The translations under genes and the position numbers were made by a program. Shown here in pieces: positions 25,904 to 35,227 of a stretch of 63,392 nucleotides of DNA (its first letter is position 1; each line of letters begins with the position of its first letter). Source of the stretch: Haloarcula nitratireducens (GTDB taxonomy: Archaea; Halobacteriota; Halobacteria; Halobacteriales; Haloarculaceae); assembly GCF_019599505.1 (NCBI RefSeq), contig NZ_RKLT01000019.1, positions 1-63,392 of the forward strand. The letters are read 5' to 3'. A model generated the notes under the pieces. It worked only from the letters and a program-made list of their open reading frames with translations. It ran no database searches and was not told the origin of the DNA.

Positions 25904-27865
25904 TCAAATCGCAGTAACTCGGTTCACACTGTCGTCCAAGGCCTGTGCGTCTTCCGGGAGCAAGGCGACCACGAGATACTCCGCATAATCTTCGAAGTAC
26001 TCGACCAGCTGGGCAATCCGGTTCGAGTCAATCGCTTCCAGTGAATCCAGCAGCATGAACGGGACCGTCTCGTAGAGATCGTGGACGAGGTAGCCAGCCA
26101 GTGCGAAGATGAGCCCCGTGACCTCGCGCTCACTCTCGCTGAGGTGCTCAACCGTATCTTCGTAGGCTGCGCCATTCTCCGTGGTCCGAACGATGTGGAG
26201 GTCAAACACGGTCTTGTCGACTTTCTGTCGGCCCTCACGCACGGTCTGTTCGACGCGTTCGATCCAGATGCGGTCGAGGTTCTCGTAGTCCAGAATCTCG
26301 AGCATTGCATCCATATGCTCGTTGAACTCCTCAACAGCGTCGGCTTCGATCTGATCGATCTTCGTCCGTTCGTCGGTCAACTGTTCAAGCAACTCGTCGC
26401 GTTCGTCTCGGAGATTATCGGCTCGGTCCAGCATGTCTTCGATGTCTTCGATTTCCTCGGAGACGTCTTCGAGATCAGATTCGAGACTGTCGATTTCGAA
26501 TTCGAGTTGGTTGGCTTCCTTGTGGAGCGAGAGCACCTCCTCGAAGTCATCGGATTCGAGGTCATCGACGTCAGATTCGAGCGATTCGACGTCATCGGTT
26601 AGCTCTTCACGCTGTGATTTGAGCGAGTCGAGCTGTGTTTCGCGGCTCTCGAGCTCGTCGTCGATGTCTGCGAGCTTGCGCTCGATTTGCTCACGCTGAG
26701 TTTGTTGCTGTTTGGCCTCGCGCTGGGTCGATTTGAGGTCCTCCAGGTCGGACTTGACGTCGTTGAGTTCCTGCACCAGGTCTTGCCGGCGTTCTTGAAG
26801 ACGCTCGACAGTGTCTTCGATCTGGTCACGTTCGACCGTCGAGCCACACGTCCAGCAGGTGACCGACTCATCGCCATTACCGAGCAGTTCGTCAGTCGGC
26901 GAGCCATTCGATTCGGACTGGTCAGTGTCGTCGAGTGTTTCGAGGACCTCGTAGTCCTCATCCTCCAGTCGTTCTTCATTGTACTGGATGAGACTCTGCA
27001 GGTCGGAAATCTGGGAATTCAGCGTCTGGCGTTTCTCGCGGAGCTGTTCGATTTCGGTTTCGAGGTGCTGGTGATCGCCCATCAGTGTCTCGGGCAGGTC
27101 CTCGAGTTCATCTTCGAGGTCACTCCGCTCCTGTTTGAGCGAGCTGATACTCTCGTTTTGTGCTTCGATTTGGCGACGCGTCGATTCGAGCTCCGAACGC
27201 GTCGAGCGAAGTTCGTCGAGTTTCGCTTCTAACTCCTCCTGTTCCTCCCGGCTCGATTCGACATCTTGATTACTTTCGTCTATCTCAGCTTCTTTAGCTT
27301 CAAGCTCATCTTCTTTGTCTTGTATCTGATCCTTTATCTGCTGTCGGCGTTGCTCAAGTTCGGGGATATCCGTCTTTCTGTCTTCGATAGTGGCTAATTC
27401 ATCGTTGATATTGTCCTTTTGCTCTTCTAATTCGCGAATCCTGTTTTTGATATCTTCGATATCGACGGGACGCATGATGATTTCACGAAGGTCGTCGCCA
27501 CGAGCGACAGACTGGCGCGCTTCGTTAGTCTCCAGCAGGAATGCAAAGAGGTCGGCTACCTCGGGATCGTCGAGGTAGCCTTTGCCATCGAACGCGACTG
27601 AGTCACCTGCTCGGGTAAGCGTCCGTTCGTAGGTCTCGCTTTGAAGATCCAACTGGACGCGCCCTTCTTCGGCGTCACCTTTGAGTGTTGCTTGATTGCT
27701 GCCCATAGCAGCCATGATCGACTGGAGGAACGACGTTCGGTTAGTCGCATTCTTACCGGTCAAGACAGTTACGCCAGGTGGAATCGAAACCTGCGTACTA
27801 TCGATGCCACCGATGTTTTCGACCTCGAACTCCGCAGTTTCAGAGACGGATTCGGAGGTTGCCAT
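25904..27865 (-). CDS. Archaea-specific SMC-related protein (Rad50-like)
   Basis: 653 aa. The N-terminal ATPase lobe has a degenerate P-loop GKNATNRTS (37-45) in which the usual GxGKS/T is absent. Two long coiled-coil arms flank a zinc-hook-like CWTC near 336-339. The C-terminal lobe has the signature-like LSESEREVTGLIF and Walker B FMLLDSLEAID. This matches the haloarchaeal SMC-related family in architecture. It may organise plasmid DNA or act in segregation or repair. The altered P-loop leaves ATP use uncertain; I believe the change is family-wide. Confidence 0.85.
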   Translation of the reverse strand: MATSESVSETAEFEVENIGGIDSTQVSIPPGVTVLTGKNATNRTSFLQSIMAAMGSNQATLKGDAEEGRVQLDLQSETYERTLTRAGDSVAFDGKGYLDDPEVADLFAFLLETNEARQSVARGDDLREIIMRPVDIEDIKNRIRELEEQKDNINDELATIEDRKTDIPELEQRRQQIKDQIQDKEDELEAKEAEIDESNQDVESSREEQEELEAKLDELRSTRSELESTRRQIEAQNESISSLKQERSDLEDELEDLPETLMGDHQHLETEIEQLREKRQTLNSQISDLQSLIQYNEERLEDEDYEVLETLDDTDQSESNGSPTDELLGNGDESVTCWTCGSTVERDQIEDTVERLQERRQDLVQELNDVKSDLEDLKSTQREAKQQQTQREQIERKLADIDDELESRETQLDSLKSQREELTDDVESLESDVDDLESDDFEEVLSLHKEANQLEFEIDSLESDLEDVSEEIEDIEDMLDRADNLRDERDELLEQLTDERTKIDQIEADAVEEFNEHMDAMLEILDYENLDRIWIERVEQTVREGRQKVDKTVFDLHIVRTTENGAAYEDTVEHLSESEREVTGLIFALAGYLVHDLYETVPFMLLDSLEAIDSNRIAQLVEYFEDYAEYLVVALLPEDAQALDDSVNRVTAI

Positions 27866-28056
27866 ACAGTCAAAAAGTTGCTCCAGCTATTAAAATCCCG
27901 TATCTCACACTGTCTAGCTGACTGATTAAGTAAACAGGACGGAGGAAGAAGTGCCCCTACGATATGCAAACCTGTTCAAAGGGCCGTGTTGAATAGCAAT
28001 CTAATCGGCTGGTATCACGGGTTAGAAGGATGAAGTCGAGGAGTTCAACTCTGACT

Positions 28057-28948
28057 ATGGAAATCGATCTCCTTGACTTCGTTGAGACGTGTCGCGACCT
28101 AGCCAAACAAGCGTTGGGAAAGTACGCGGGCGAGCCCGCCAGCGGCGGGTTCGCCCGCTGGAAGCATGTCGTGCTACACTGTTTCCGGTTCGAAGACGGC
28201 CACAGCTACCGTGAAACACCGAATCGGCTGAAGTATATGACCGAGATTTGTGACGCACTTGGCCTATATCCGGACGATCTTCCTGACTTCACCACTCTCT
28301 ACAAATCGATCGACCGGCTGAGAATGTGGGTCTGGCGGGCGTTGCTGCGCGTTTCAGCGCATCAACACCCGAAGTCTGGCCACGCTGCACTCGACAGCAC
28401 GTTCTTCGACCGCCGTTCAGCCTCGTCGTACTACCGTCAGCGGTCGGGAAGTAACGTTCAGACGCTGAAAGTAACGACGCTAACTGATAGAGATTCTCTT
28501 GCGGTCCTTGACGTGCATATCTCGGCCCGATGGAAACACGGTACCAAGACCGGGCCGCAGGTCGTCCGCCGGAACGCGGACGACCTGCTGTCCGTCGCTG
28601 CTGACAAACCGTTCCACAACTGGATCACGAAATACAAGTTCTACGCACTCGGTGTTGAATCAGTCATCTTACAGCGTGGATCGGGACCGTCGTATTCGAC
28701 AACGAAGCGCTCGCTCGGCGATGCCGTGCAAGCGCTCGGCTGGTATCGACAGTTCCGGCTCTGTTGAAATCCTTCAAAGTTGACATTGAGCAGAGCGACT
28801 CTTCCAACCGGCTGGGACGGATCCGCTACGAAACTGGCCTCTCAGCAAACCGCAAGACAGCGAGAGGATTTCAACAAAACCACAGTTCCGTGAAATTGTT
28901 CTCATGTTCGCCATCACAAACATAGAACCTTCCTGTGAGCCTCTGTAA
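28057..28948 (+). pseudogene. IS5-like transposase, deleted and MITE-interrupted
   Basis: The first part encodes the DDE core start, with HAALDSTFFDRRSAS (first Asp) and DSLAVLDVHIS. Normal sequence continues through SVAADKPFHNWITKYKFYAL, but the following stretch containing the second Asp and most of the loop is missing before SYSTTKRSLGDAVQALGWYR. A MITE then interrupts the reading frame at QFR; after it the C-terminus resumes as FREIVLMFAITNIEP and ends TAA. The enzyme cannot be active. Confidence 0.8.
28757..28881. mobile_element. MITE (125 bp) with 8-bp target duplication
   Basis: The left end GGCTCTGTTGAAATCCT and the inverse of the right end, GGTTTTGTTGAAATCCT, match at 15 of 17 bases. 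ACAGTTCC flanks it on both sides (28749-28756 and 28882-28889), a perfect 8-base target duplication. It encodes nothing. Removing it and one target copy restores the transposase frame, so the insertion is certain in outline. A near-identical left end lies at 1509. Confidence 0.85.
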
Positions 28949-28976
28949 CCGTGACTCAGTATCTATTCAACACGGC

Positions 28977-29334
28977 ACTCTATTCAATGCCTACAATGAG
29001 TTGCTCGAAAGGGGACTTCCAGGAGAAGCAATCGTTGACCAGTCTGTCTATCAGGAACTCCATGAAGAGGGACTCCAGCACTTTCTCGACGATGCAAAGT
29101 TTGCGGACTTCGATATTGGATGGCTTGAAGAGCAATTTAACGCTCGGCATTGGACTGTACGATGATCGGAAAGTCGCCATTAGAGCCTACAATCAAACCG
29201 GTGCTGCGGACCATATTGCGATGCTTATCAGCACCAACCAGACAGTCGTTGACTGGACTCTCGATCTCTACAACACATACTGGGACCGGGCTCACCGTAA
29301 GACAGAGCGGACTCCAGAAGCTGTGGGTGGTTGA
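28977..29334 (+). pseudogene. Truncated HTH regulator, FilR1-like C-terminal domain
   Basis: The 5' half of the gene is missing at the IS border. The remaining piece first reads AYNELLERGLPGEAIVDQSV and on to WLEEQFN in one frame, then shifts at about 29130 to LGIGLYDDRKVAIRAYNQTG and STNQTVVDWTLDLYNTYW. This is the pattern of the FilR1/HTH-regulator sensor domain common in haloarchaea. Frameshift and truncation make it non-functional. Confidence 0.65.
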
Positions 29335-29470
29335 ATTAGTAGGTAGTAGAACTCCGAGTCACGAATAGTGGTAACCTGAAGAGAATATCAGTTACTGGCA
29401 AGCGACGTCTAAGGCGATCTATTTCTCCGCTAAAGTAAGCCAAGTGTCTGGAGGCGAGTCTCGAGACGAT

Positions 29471-30829
29471 TCACGAGTTCGATGGTCGAGAGTTGAGGGA
29501 CTCAAGGACTGAGTCGACGAGTGCCTCTGAGAGACCAGTATACGCCGTAGGGTCCGTGAGCGATTCGATTCGGTTCTCAGAAAGATGTTCAGTGACACGG
29601 TCGTCCGCTAGTAGACAGTTTTGGAAATCTCGTTCTGTCTCAATCGCTTGCATCGCATTGTCGTGAACCACACTATGTGCAGTCTGGCGGCCAACGTGTT
29701 CTGCCAGCGCAATCATGATCGCTTCGGACATCACCAGTGAACCCACTTCTTGAAGGTTCTGCTCCATTGTATCTTGGTGAATCTCAAGTCCGCTGAGATT
29801 CTCTTTCGTATTTTTGAGCATCCGACCGAGATAGCAGCAGGATGTCGGAATGATAGCAAACTCAGCGTACCACGCTGAGCGATCGCGATCGCCCATCGGT
29901 TCCATTAGTTCGTTCATTGTATCTGCGTGTGATCGCACAAGTCGTGCCAGCCCCACATTCAACTGCGAGAACACGGGATTTTGTTTATGCGGGTTTGTAC
30001 TGCTTCCTAACGTATTTCCGGGAATCGTTTCGTCAAGCTCATTGATTTCTGGCCGGTTGAGAAAGAGTATCTCTCGCGACATTCGGCTTAGTAGGCCAGC
30101 GATCATCGCGAACATGTTCAGCAGTTCTGCAAATCGGTCTCGGGTAGCTGTCCAGCTGGTTCGTGGCGCGTTCAACCCTAACTCGTCGGCAAACGAGTCC
30201 ACTATCTGAAACCCGTTATCTTCAATTGCAGAAAGCGTACCGCTCGCACCAGAAAGATGAACGACAAATAGCCGTTCGGCGAGGTTGTCCAGTCGACAAA
30301 TATGCCGCTCTATTTCATCCACCCACGTCGCCACCTTGTGACCAAACGTAATTGGTGGACCGTTCATAAATTGGGTTCGACCAACCATCGGTACGTCACG
30401 GTAGGTTTCTGCCAACTCAACCAACTGATCACGAATCGAGAGGACATCGTGTATGATGCACTCGTAAGCTTCCTTCAGTTGTAGAACTATGATAGTATCA
30501 GAGATATCTTGTGTCGAGGCGCCCCAATGAATGTACTCGCCTGCAGCTCCAAGGTCCTCTTTCCACGCTTCAATTATACTCATGGAAAACAAACCGATTT
30601 CCGCAACATTAGCTGCAACCTGTTCAAGATCAAGATGTTTGAGTGATGATTTCTCGGTAATCGCCTCAGCGCAATCAGCTGGAACTATCCCGTTTTTCGC
30701 TTCCGCTCTCGCTAGTGCAGCCTCTACTTCTAGGAATTTCGTGATGAAAGCCTCTTCGTGGAAAATATTCCGCATCTCACTCGTACTGAACGTATCCCTA
30801 AAGAGGACACCACCAAGTAGGGGGTTCAC
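29471..30829 (-). CDS. Fumarase/aspartase-superfamily lyase (PurB/CMLE-like)
   Basis: 452 aa, typical length. It has the superfamily blocks GASTQDISDT (about 103-112), the His/Thr region VGRTQFMNGPPITFGHKVA (about 149-167), and the signature GSSTNPHKQNP (about 283-293). The fold is a helical homotetramer that adds or removes a group by beta-elimination. The sequence resembles adenylosuccinate lyase and 3-carboxy-muconate cycloisomerase. Its location beside a transport and dicarboxylate island, away from purine genes, favours a catabolic substrate. Codon use is more AT-rich than that of the island proper, so it may have a separate origin. Confidence 0.85.
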   Translation of the reverse strand: MNPLLGGVLFRDTFSTSEMRNIFHEEAFITKFLEVEAALARAEAKNGIVPADCAEAITEKSSLKHLDLEQVAANVAEIGLFSMSIIEAWKEDLGAAGEYIHWGASTQDISDTIIVLQLKEAYECIIHDVLSIRDQLVELAETYRDVPMVGRTQFMNGPPITFGHKVATWVDEIERHICRLDNLAERLFVVHLSGASGTLSAIEDNGFQIVDSFADELGLNAPRTSWTATRDRFAELLNMFAMIAGLLSRMSREILFLNRPEINELDETIPGNTLGSSTNPHKQNPVFSQLNVGLARLVRSHADTMNELMEPMGDRDRSAWYAEFAIIPTSCCYLGRMLKNTKENLSGLEIHQDTMEQNLQEVGSLVMSEAIMIALAEHVGRQTAHSVVHDNAMQAIETERDFQNCLLADDRVTEHLSENRIESLTDPTAYTGLSEALVDSVLESLNSRPSNS

Positions 30830-31117
30830 ATTTACTTTGACAACCGCTCTCGTCTTATTCTCTTCGCTAAATTACTTAAGAGAGAAGATTTCTCTAGTCG
30901 TTCACTAAATCTCTATTTCTTGCTCCTAACATTACTCTCTTATTTTACATATATACAGACACTATATTAAGCATATAGATGGTATATCCGATGGTTTGCA
31001 ATAGGATATCGCTGTGAGAAGTCGAATTGGCGAACAAAAGGTGTTTGAGTAGGAGGGGGAGGTAGAAATAGAATAAACCAGAGACCTCTCTTGATTCCGG
31101 GGTTCATTATTAAGCCG
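30830..31117. other. AT-rich intergenic region
   Basis: No gene is seen. The stretch has AT-rich tracts (ACATATATACAGACACTATA near 30950-30970) that can act as the promoter for the lyase at 29471-30829. It marks a sharp change to the GC-richer island that follows. Confidence 0.5.
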
Positions 31118-32116
31118 TCAAAATATCACTCGTATAGCGAAGAGACTCACGGTACTGATAATAAGAAGATAGAACAGCACTGTCAAAAACGGCCGGACAC
31201 CGGTTTGTCGGAGGTTCTTGGCCTGGATCCCACAGCCCAGTCCGACGAAGGCGAAGACGAACAGCCAGTCCGAGACCGTCCCGACAGTGTCTACAAACCC
31301 CGTCGAGATACCGGGCAGATTGGCGATGACGGCGACAAGGAAGAAACCGACGAGAAACTTCGGGAACTGTTCCCAGAACATCCGCGGGGACGCCCGTTCG
31401 TCGCTGTTGAGCGAATAAGAAAACGAGTACGCAAGGACGACTAGTCCGATAAGCGAGTTCCGCGTGAGCTTCGTCAGCGTCGCCCACTCACCGGCGGTCT
31501 GACTGTAGGCGAAGCCGGCGGCGGCGACCGGACCGGTGCTGAACATGCTGAGTCCGGACCAGATCCCGAACGACACTGAGGACATATCCAAGACGCTCCC
31601 CGCTATGGGGAACGCGACCAGCGTGAGCGCGTCGAAGACGAGAATCGTCGCAGTGGCGTACGCGATGTCGTTCTCCGATGCGTCAATCGTCCCTGCGACG
31701 GCGAGGACCGCGGAGACGCCGCAGATACTCGATCCGGTCGCCAACAGTGCTGGGGTTCGTCCAGTGAGGCCGAAAACGTAGCGAGCGAGGAACTCGACTA
31801 AGAGAATTCCGAACGCGACGACGGCGACGGTCAAGCCGAGGATCCGCGGCCCGGCATCGATGACGTCGGTCAGTGAGATGCTGGCCCCCAATAGGACGAT
31901 GCCAACTTCTAAGAGGAGCTTGTACGCGTTGACGCCCGGTTCCAGCGACCCCGGGAGTCCGTAGCTGTTACTGAGGAGCGCGCCGAACAGCACGGCGAAG
32001 ATGAGCGGTGTCCCCCACCCGAGAAACGACGCGGAGAGTTTCGCGGCGACGCCGAGACTCACCAATAAGAAGAGTCCTGGGAGGAGCGTCCGCGTCGACC
32101 GAGGTTCGTCACCCAT
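31118..32116 (-). CDS. YeiH-family putative sulfate/sulfite exporter
   Basis: 332 aa from MGDEPRSTRTLLPG (ATG 32116). About ten hydrophobic spans are visible. Family blocks include LEVGIVLLGASISLTDV, the GSSICGVSAVLAVA half-loop (about 130-143) and FAFVGLGCGIQAKNL near the C-terminus. YeiH (UPF0324) proteins are annotated as sulfate exporters, mainly from context with sulfonate metabolism. It is translationally linked to a 44-aa membrane peptide one base upstream. In this island it could remove sulfite or sulfate made by C-S bond cleavage. Substrate is inferred. Confidence 0.82.
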   Translation of the reverse strand: MGDEPRSTRTLLPGLFLLVSLGVAAKLSASFLGWGTPLIFAVLFGALLSNSYGLPGSLEPGVNAYKLLLEVGIVLLGASISLTDVIDAGPRILGLTVAVVAFGILLVEFLARYVFGLTGRTPALLATGSSICGVSAVLAVAGTIDASENDIAYATATILVFDALTLVAFPIAGSVLDMSSVSFGIWSGLSMFSTGPVAAAGFAYSQTAGEWATLTKLTRNSLIGLVVLAYSFSYSLNSDERASPRMFWEQFPKFLVGFFLVAVIANLPGISTGFVDTVGTVSDWLFVFAFVGLGCGIQAKNLRQTGVRPFLTVLFYLLIISTVSLFAIRVIF

Positions 32117-32117
32117 C

Positions 32118-32252
32118 TCACACCAGCATGAGCGCGGCGAGACAGAGGGCAAGACCGAGGATGGTTGCTTGCCAGCCTCGTTCTAACTCGTGCCACCAGC
32201 GATGAACAGTGCTAACGCTACTTGCGGTGGGGAGATTCTGCTGGACTTTCAT
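32118..32252 (-). CDS. Small membrane peptide coupled to the YeiH gene (44 aa)
   Basis: ATG at 32252, TGA at 32118-32120, one base before the exporter ATG. The peptide begins MKVQQNLPTASSVSTVHRWW and ends with a single membrane span ILGLALCLAALMLV. The spacing of one base strongly suggests coupled translation, and codon use is haloarchaeal. No family was recognised. It may be an accessory subunit or a leader for the exporter. Confidence 0.55.
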   Translation of the reverse strand: MKVQQNLPTASSVSTVHRWWHELERGWQATILGLALCLAALMLV

Positions 32253-32400
32253 GATACCGTTACTCGCACAAATGAGACGGCAATACTTTAATTTACTGCA
32301 CAGAGTCGCTCGCTCGATGTGATAGCGTCATCTCGAAGCGGCCATGCGAGAGCGGAGGTCGCTCGACAGTGACCGAAAAACCGATCCAAGTCGATACCGA

Positions 32401-34344
32401 CTAGTTCAGGTTGAGTCGGGGGAGTGCTCTGTCTCGGTCGTAGGCTTCGGTCAGCACCATCAGCCCGGCACAGAGGAGGCCGACGAGGATGAGCATGGGC
32501 AGACCCATTGGCATAATCTGCGGCGGGACCATCAACAGGACCGAACTGAGGATAGCGAACCCGCGCGCGACTTTGTTCTCGACTGGCCAGCCCCACAGGC
32601 CAATCTGGATGAGGATGACAGCCAGGCCGAGCGCCAGCGTGTCGATGACGATGTCGGTCACCGGCATCTGCAGCAGGATGGCCGGGCGGTAGACGTACCG
32701 GATGGGTATAATGAACGTCGGCAGGACCATCTTCATCGCCTTAAGCGCGACCGTGATTGGGTCGGCGTCCGCGACCTGTCCCGCGGCGAAGGCGGCGAGC
32801 GCGACGGGCGGAGTGATCGTCGAGTACACCGCGAAGGTGAAAATGAAGAACTGCGCTTTCAGGCCGCCCATGTTCACAGCGACGAGCGCTGGGCCGAGCA
32901 GCGCGGCTGCGAGGATGTAAGCCGCGGTCGTGGGCATCCCGAATCCGAGGACGATGGAGAAGGCGGCGACCAGCACCAATAGCAGGATGACGACACCGCC
33001 GGCCAGCGCGACGACCCACTGTCCGAAGATGACGCCGAGTCCGGAGGTGTTCAGCGTGCCGAGAACGATCGATGCGCACGCCGTCGCCATCGCGATCTGG
33101 GTCGCGTTGCGAGCACCCTTATCTAGCGCAATCGCCAGTTCGTCAACGCCGACCCGAGACTGGGGTTGTAGCGCGGCGACGAACATCAGGACGATGACGC
33201 TGAAGAAGACAGCGCGGTAGATGGTGTATCCCTGAAAGAGCATGTAGAAGAGAACAAGGATGGTGACGAAGAAGGAGGCGGCGTAGCCGGGCTGTGATTT
33301 CAGCACCTCCGTCGGCGTCTGAATCTCCTCTTCGGGGATCGGCTGAATCCCCTGATTTATTGTCTCTGCGTGGACGGAGAAGTAGACCGAGAGGTAGTAC
33401 AATGCCGCCGGTATCACCGCCGCGAGGGCGATGACGATGTAGTCAATACCGAGGAACTGCGCCATGATGAACGCCCCGGCTCCCATGATCGGTGGCATGA
33501 TCTGGCCTCCACAGGAGGCGGCGACTTCGGTCGCCCCGGCAAAGGAGTTCTTGTAGCCGAACTTCTTCATTGTCGGGATGGTGAAGATACCGGTCCCGTA
33601 AACGTTCGCCGCCGCGCTCCCTGAGAGACTGCCGAAGAGCGTGCTGGCGACGACGGCAATCTTCGCCGCGCCGCCCTGCCGTCGACCGACCAACGCCTTC
33701 GCGAAGTCGAGGAGGAATCGACCCGCTCCGGTGACTTCCAGGAACGCGGCCATGACCACGAACAGGAAGATGAACGTCGCAGAGACGCGCGTCGGGATGC
33801 CCCAGAGGCCGTTAGTCGTGACGAACAGGCCGTCGACCCAGTTCGACGTCGGGACGGCTGGGCTGGTGAACGGCGCGGGGAGCATATTCGAAAAGAACCC
33901 GCCGACCAGAATCATCGTCACGATAGCCGCGAGCAGTCGGCCGACGATCCGTCGCGTAGCCTCGATGACGAGGACGATGGAGATGACGGTGTAGACGAAG
34001 TCAAGTTGGGCCGGGGCCGTCACGTACGCCGTTTTGTTCAGCATCCGGTTGTAGTTCATGATGACGTAGGCCATCCCGCTCAGGGAAAGCGCTATCAGGA
34101 CGAGATCAATGAGCCGATACTTGATCTCGTGTCGTCCCATGAACGGGACGATCGCGAAGGTGAGCGCAGCCAGGAGATAAACGTGTGCCGAACGCTGGAC
34201 AAGCGAGCCGAAGATACCGAATGCGCCCGTATAGAGGTGAAACAGCGACGTAACGATCGCCAATAGCGAGATAGCGAACTGGCCGCTCATGCGTAGTTTG
34301 CCGGATAGTGCGTCGTCGGTCGTCGATTGCGTGGTCGTTGTCAT
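32401..34344 (-). CDS. TRAP transporter fused permease (TAXI type, DctQM-like)
   Basis: 647 aa from MTTTTQSTTDD (ATG 34344). About 17-18 hydrophobic spans are present: a DctQ-like N-terminal part, then the large DctM-like part with the GSLSGSAAANVYGTGIFTIP and CGGQIMPPIMGAGAFIMAQ blocks, typical of fused TAXI permeases. It imports an organic acid with sodium or protons, using the binding protein encoded at 35719-36843. It follows the two small respiratory membrane subunits by 16 bases on the same strand. Confidence 0.93.
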   Translation of the reverse strand: MTTTTQSTTDDALSGKLRMSGQFAISLLAIVTSLFHLYTGAFGIFGSLVQRSAHVYLLAALTFAIVPFMGRHEIKYRLIDLVLIALSLSGMAYVIMNYNRMLNKTAYVTAPAQLDFVYTVISIVLVIEATRRIVGRLLAAIVTMILVGGFFSNMLPAPFTSPAVPTSNWVDGLFVTTNGLWGIPTRVSATFIFLFVVMAAFLEVTGAGRFLLDFAKALVGRRQGGAAKIAVVASTLFGSLSGSAAANVYGTGIFTIPTMKKFGYKNSFAGATEVAASCGGQIMPPIMGAGAFIMAQFLGIDYIVIALAAVIPAALYYLSVYFSVHAETINQGIQPIPEEEIQTPTEVLKSQPGYAASFFVTILVLFYMLFQGYTIYRAVFFSVIVLMFVAALQPQSRVGVDELAIALDKGARNATQIAMATACASIVLGTLNTSGLGVIFGQWVVALAGGVVILLLVLVAAFSIVLGFGMPTTAAYILAAALLGPALVAVNMGGLKAQFFIFTFAVYSTITPPVALAAFAAGQVADADPITVALKAMKMVLPTFIIPIRYVYRPAILLQMPVTDIVIDTLALGLAVILIQIGLWGWPVENKVARGFAILSSVLLMVPPQIMPMGLPMLILVGLLCAGLMVLTEAYDRDRALPRLNLN

Positions 34345-34360
34345 GGATAGCTCCGTTCGG

Positions 34361-34681
34361 TTAGCCAATGATTCGGACGAGGACGATCGCCGCGAAGGCG
34401 ACGCCGAGCGCCCAGATTACGAGCCGTTTCGTCCCCCGGTTCCACGTGGTCTCGAGCAGTGTCGCCCTGAGCCCAAGAAACCCGTGCATGAACACGGCGA
34501 CGAGCGTCAGGTCGAGCAGCGGTTGATAGATCCCCAGCCCGTAGAGCGCTGTGAAGCCGAAGACCTGCACGGCGATGTGGACCGCTAAGAGAAGCACAAG
34601 TAAGACCGCAGTCGCGCGGTGGAGTATCCAGGGTGCGTACCCTACCGTCGCGGGCGACCGAGTAGCCGTTGCACCACTCAT
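34361..34681 (-). CDS. Succinate dehydrogenase/fumarate reductase membrane subunit (SdhD-like)
   Basis: 106 aa from MSGATATRSPAT. Three hydrophobic spans are present. The segment WILHRATAVLLVLLLAVHI has spaced histidines suited to heme b and quinone binding, and YGLGIYQPLLDLTLVAVFMH leads into HGFLGLRATLLE, the conserved Sdh membrane-anchor motif. Its ATG overlaps the SdhC-like stop by 4 bases. It should anchor the flavoprotein and Fe-S subunits encoded 8 kb away. Confidence 0.82.
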   Translation of the reverse strand: MSGATATRSPATVGYAPWILHRATAVLLVLLLAVHIAVQVFGFTALYGLGIYQPLLDLTLVAVFMHGFLGLRATLLETTWNRGTKRLVIWALGVAFAAIVLVRIIG

Positions 34682-35040
34682 ATGACCACCCACGTCAGTA
34701 CGGCTGTGAGACCGGTGGCAACGACGGTTCCTTTGAACAGTTGCTCGGTGTAGTCGACGCCCCAACTGGAGGATTCGACGACGAGCAGTCGGAGTCCGTT
34801 GATGCCGTGGAAGAAGAGGACGCTCAACACCGTGACGGTGAACAGTTTACCCGATGGGGGCTGAACACTTGTCGAGGCACCGGTGAGCATTGGGGCGACG
34901 AGGTGATAGCCGACCCAGCCAAGCAACAGCCAGCCCGTTACTCGATGAAACGCGAACGCGATGTGCGGGACGGAGAACTCCCGCCACGATCCGATATTAG
35001 AGACTTCTCGGCGGTACACCTTCGTGCTCTCTTTTCCCAT
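34678..35040 (-). CDS. Succinate dehydrogenase cytochrome b subunit (SdhC-like)
   Basis: 120 aa from MGKESTKVYRREV (ATG 35040). The motif FAFHRVTGWLLLGWVGYHLV (Ser/His/Arg quinone site and heme histidine) and FHGINGLRLLVVE are diagnostic of SdhC. Three spans are visible. It is the first gene of a unit that continues SdhD-like then TRAP permease, linking respiration to dicarboxylate or related uptake. Confidence 0.85.
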   Translation of the reverse strand: MGKESTKVYRREVSNIGSWREFSVPHIAFAFHRVTGWLLLGWVGYHLVAPMLTGASTSVQPPSGKLFTVTVLSVLFFHGINGLRLLVVESSSWGVDYTEQLFKGTVVATGLTAVLTWVVI

Positions 35041-35227
35041 GGTATACTTCCACATCCAACGTTAGTATAATATAGGTTTTGCTAAGGAACCTGTCATTAC
35101 ACCTGTAGTCTGCTGTTCCAGTTGTGAGAGTAGCGTCGCTGACGCGCCCCATCACGGAACAAAACGAGACAGAGTATGACGCGTGCTCACATCCAGCAGT
35201 AGATTTATGGTGGCGTAACGGCCATCC

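Larger units (their letters stand above)
27983..28976. mobile_element. IS5-family-like element, defective
   Basis: Terminal inverted repeats GCCGTGTTGAATAG (from 27983) and its complement (ending 28976) match over 14 bases. The internal transposase is broken by a deletion and a MITE insertion. No clear target duplication was seen. The element landed upstream of, or inside, the regulator whose remains follow at 28977. Confidence 0.75.
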
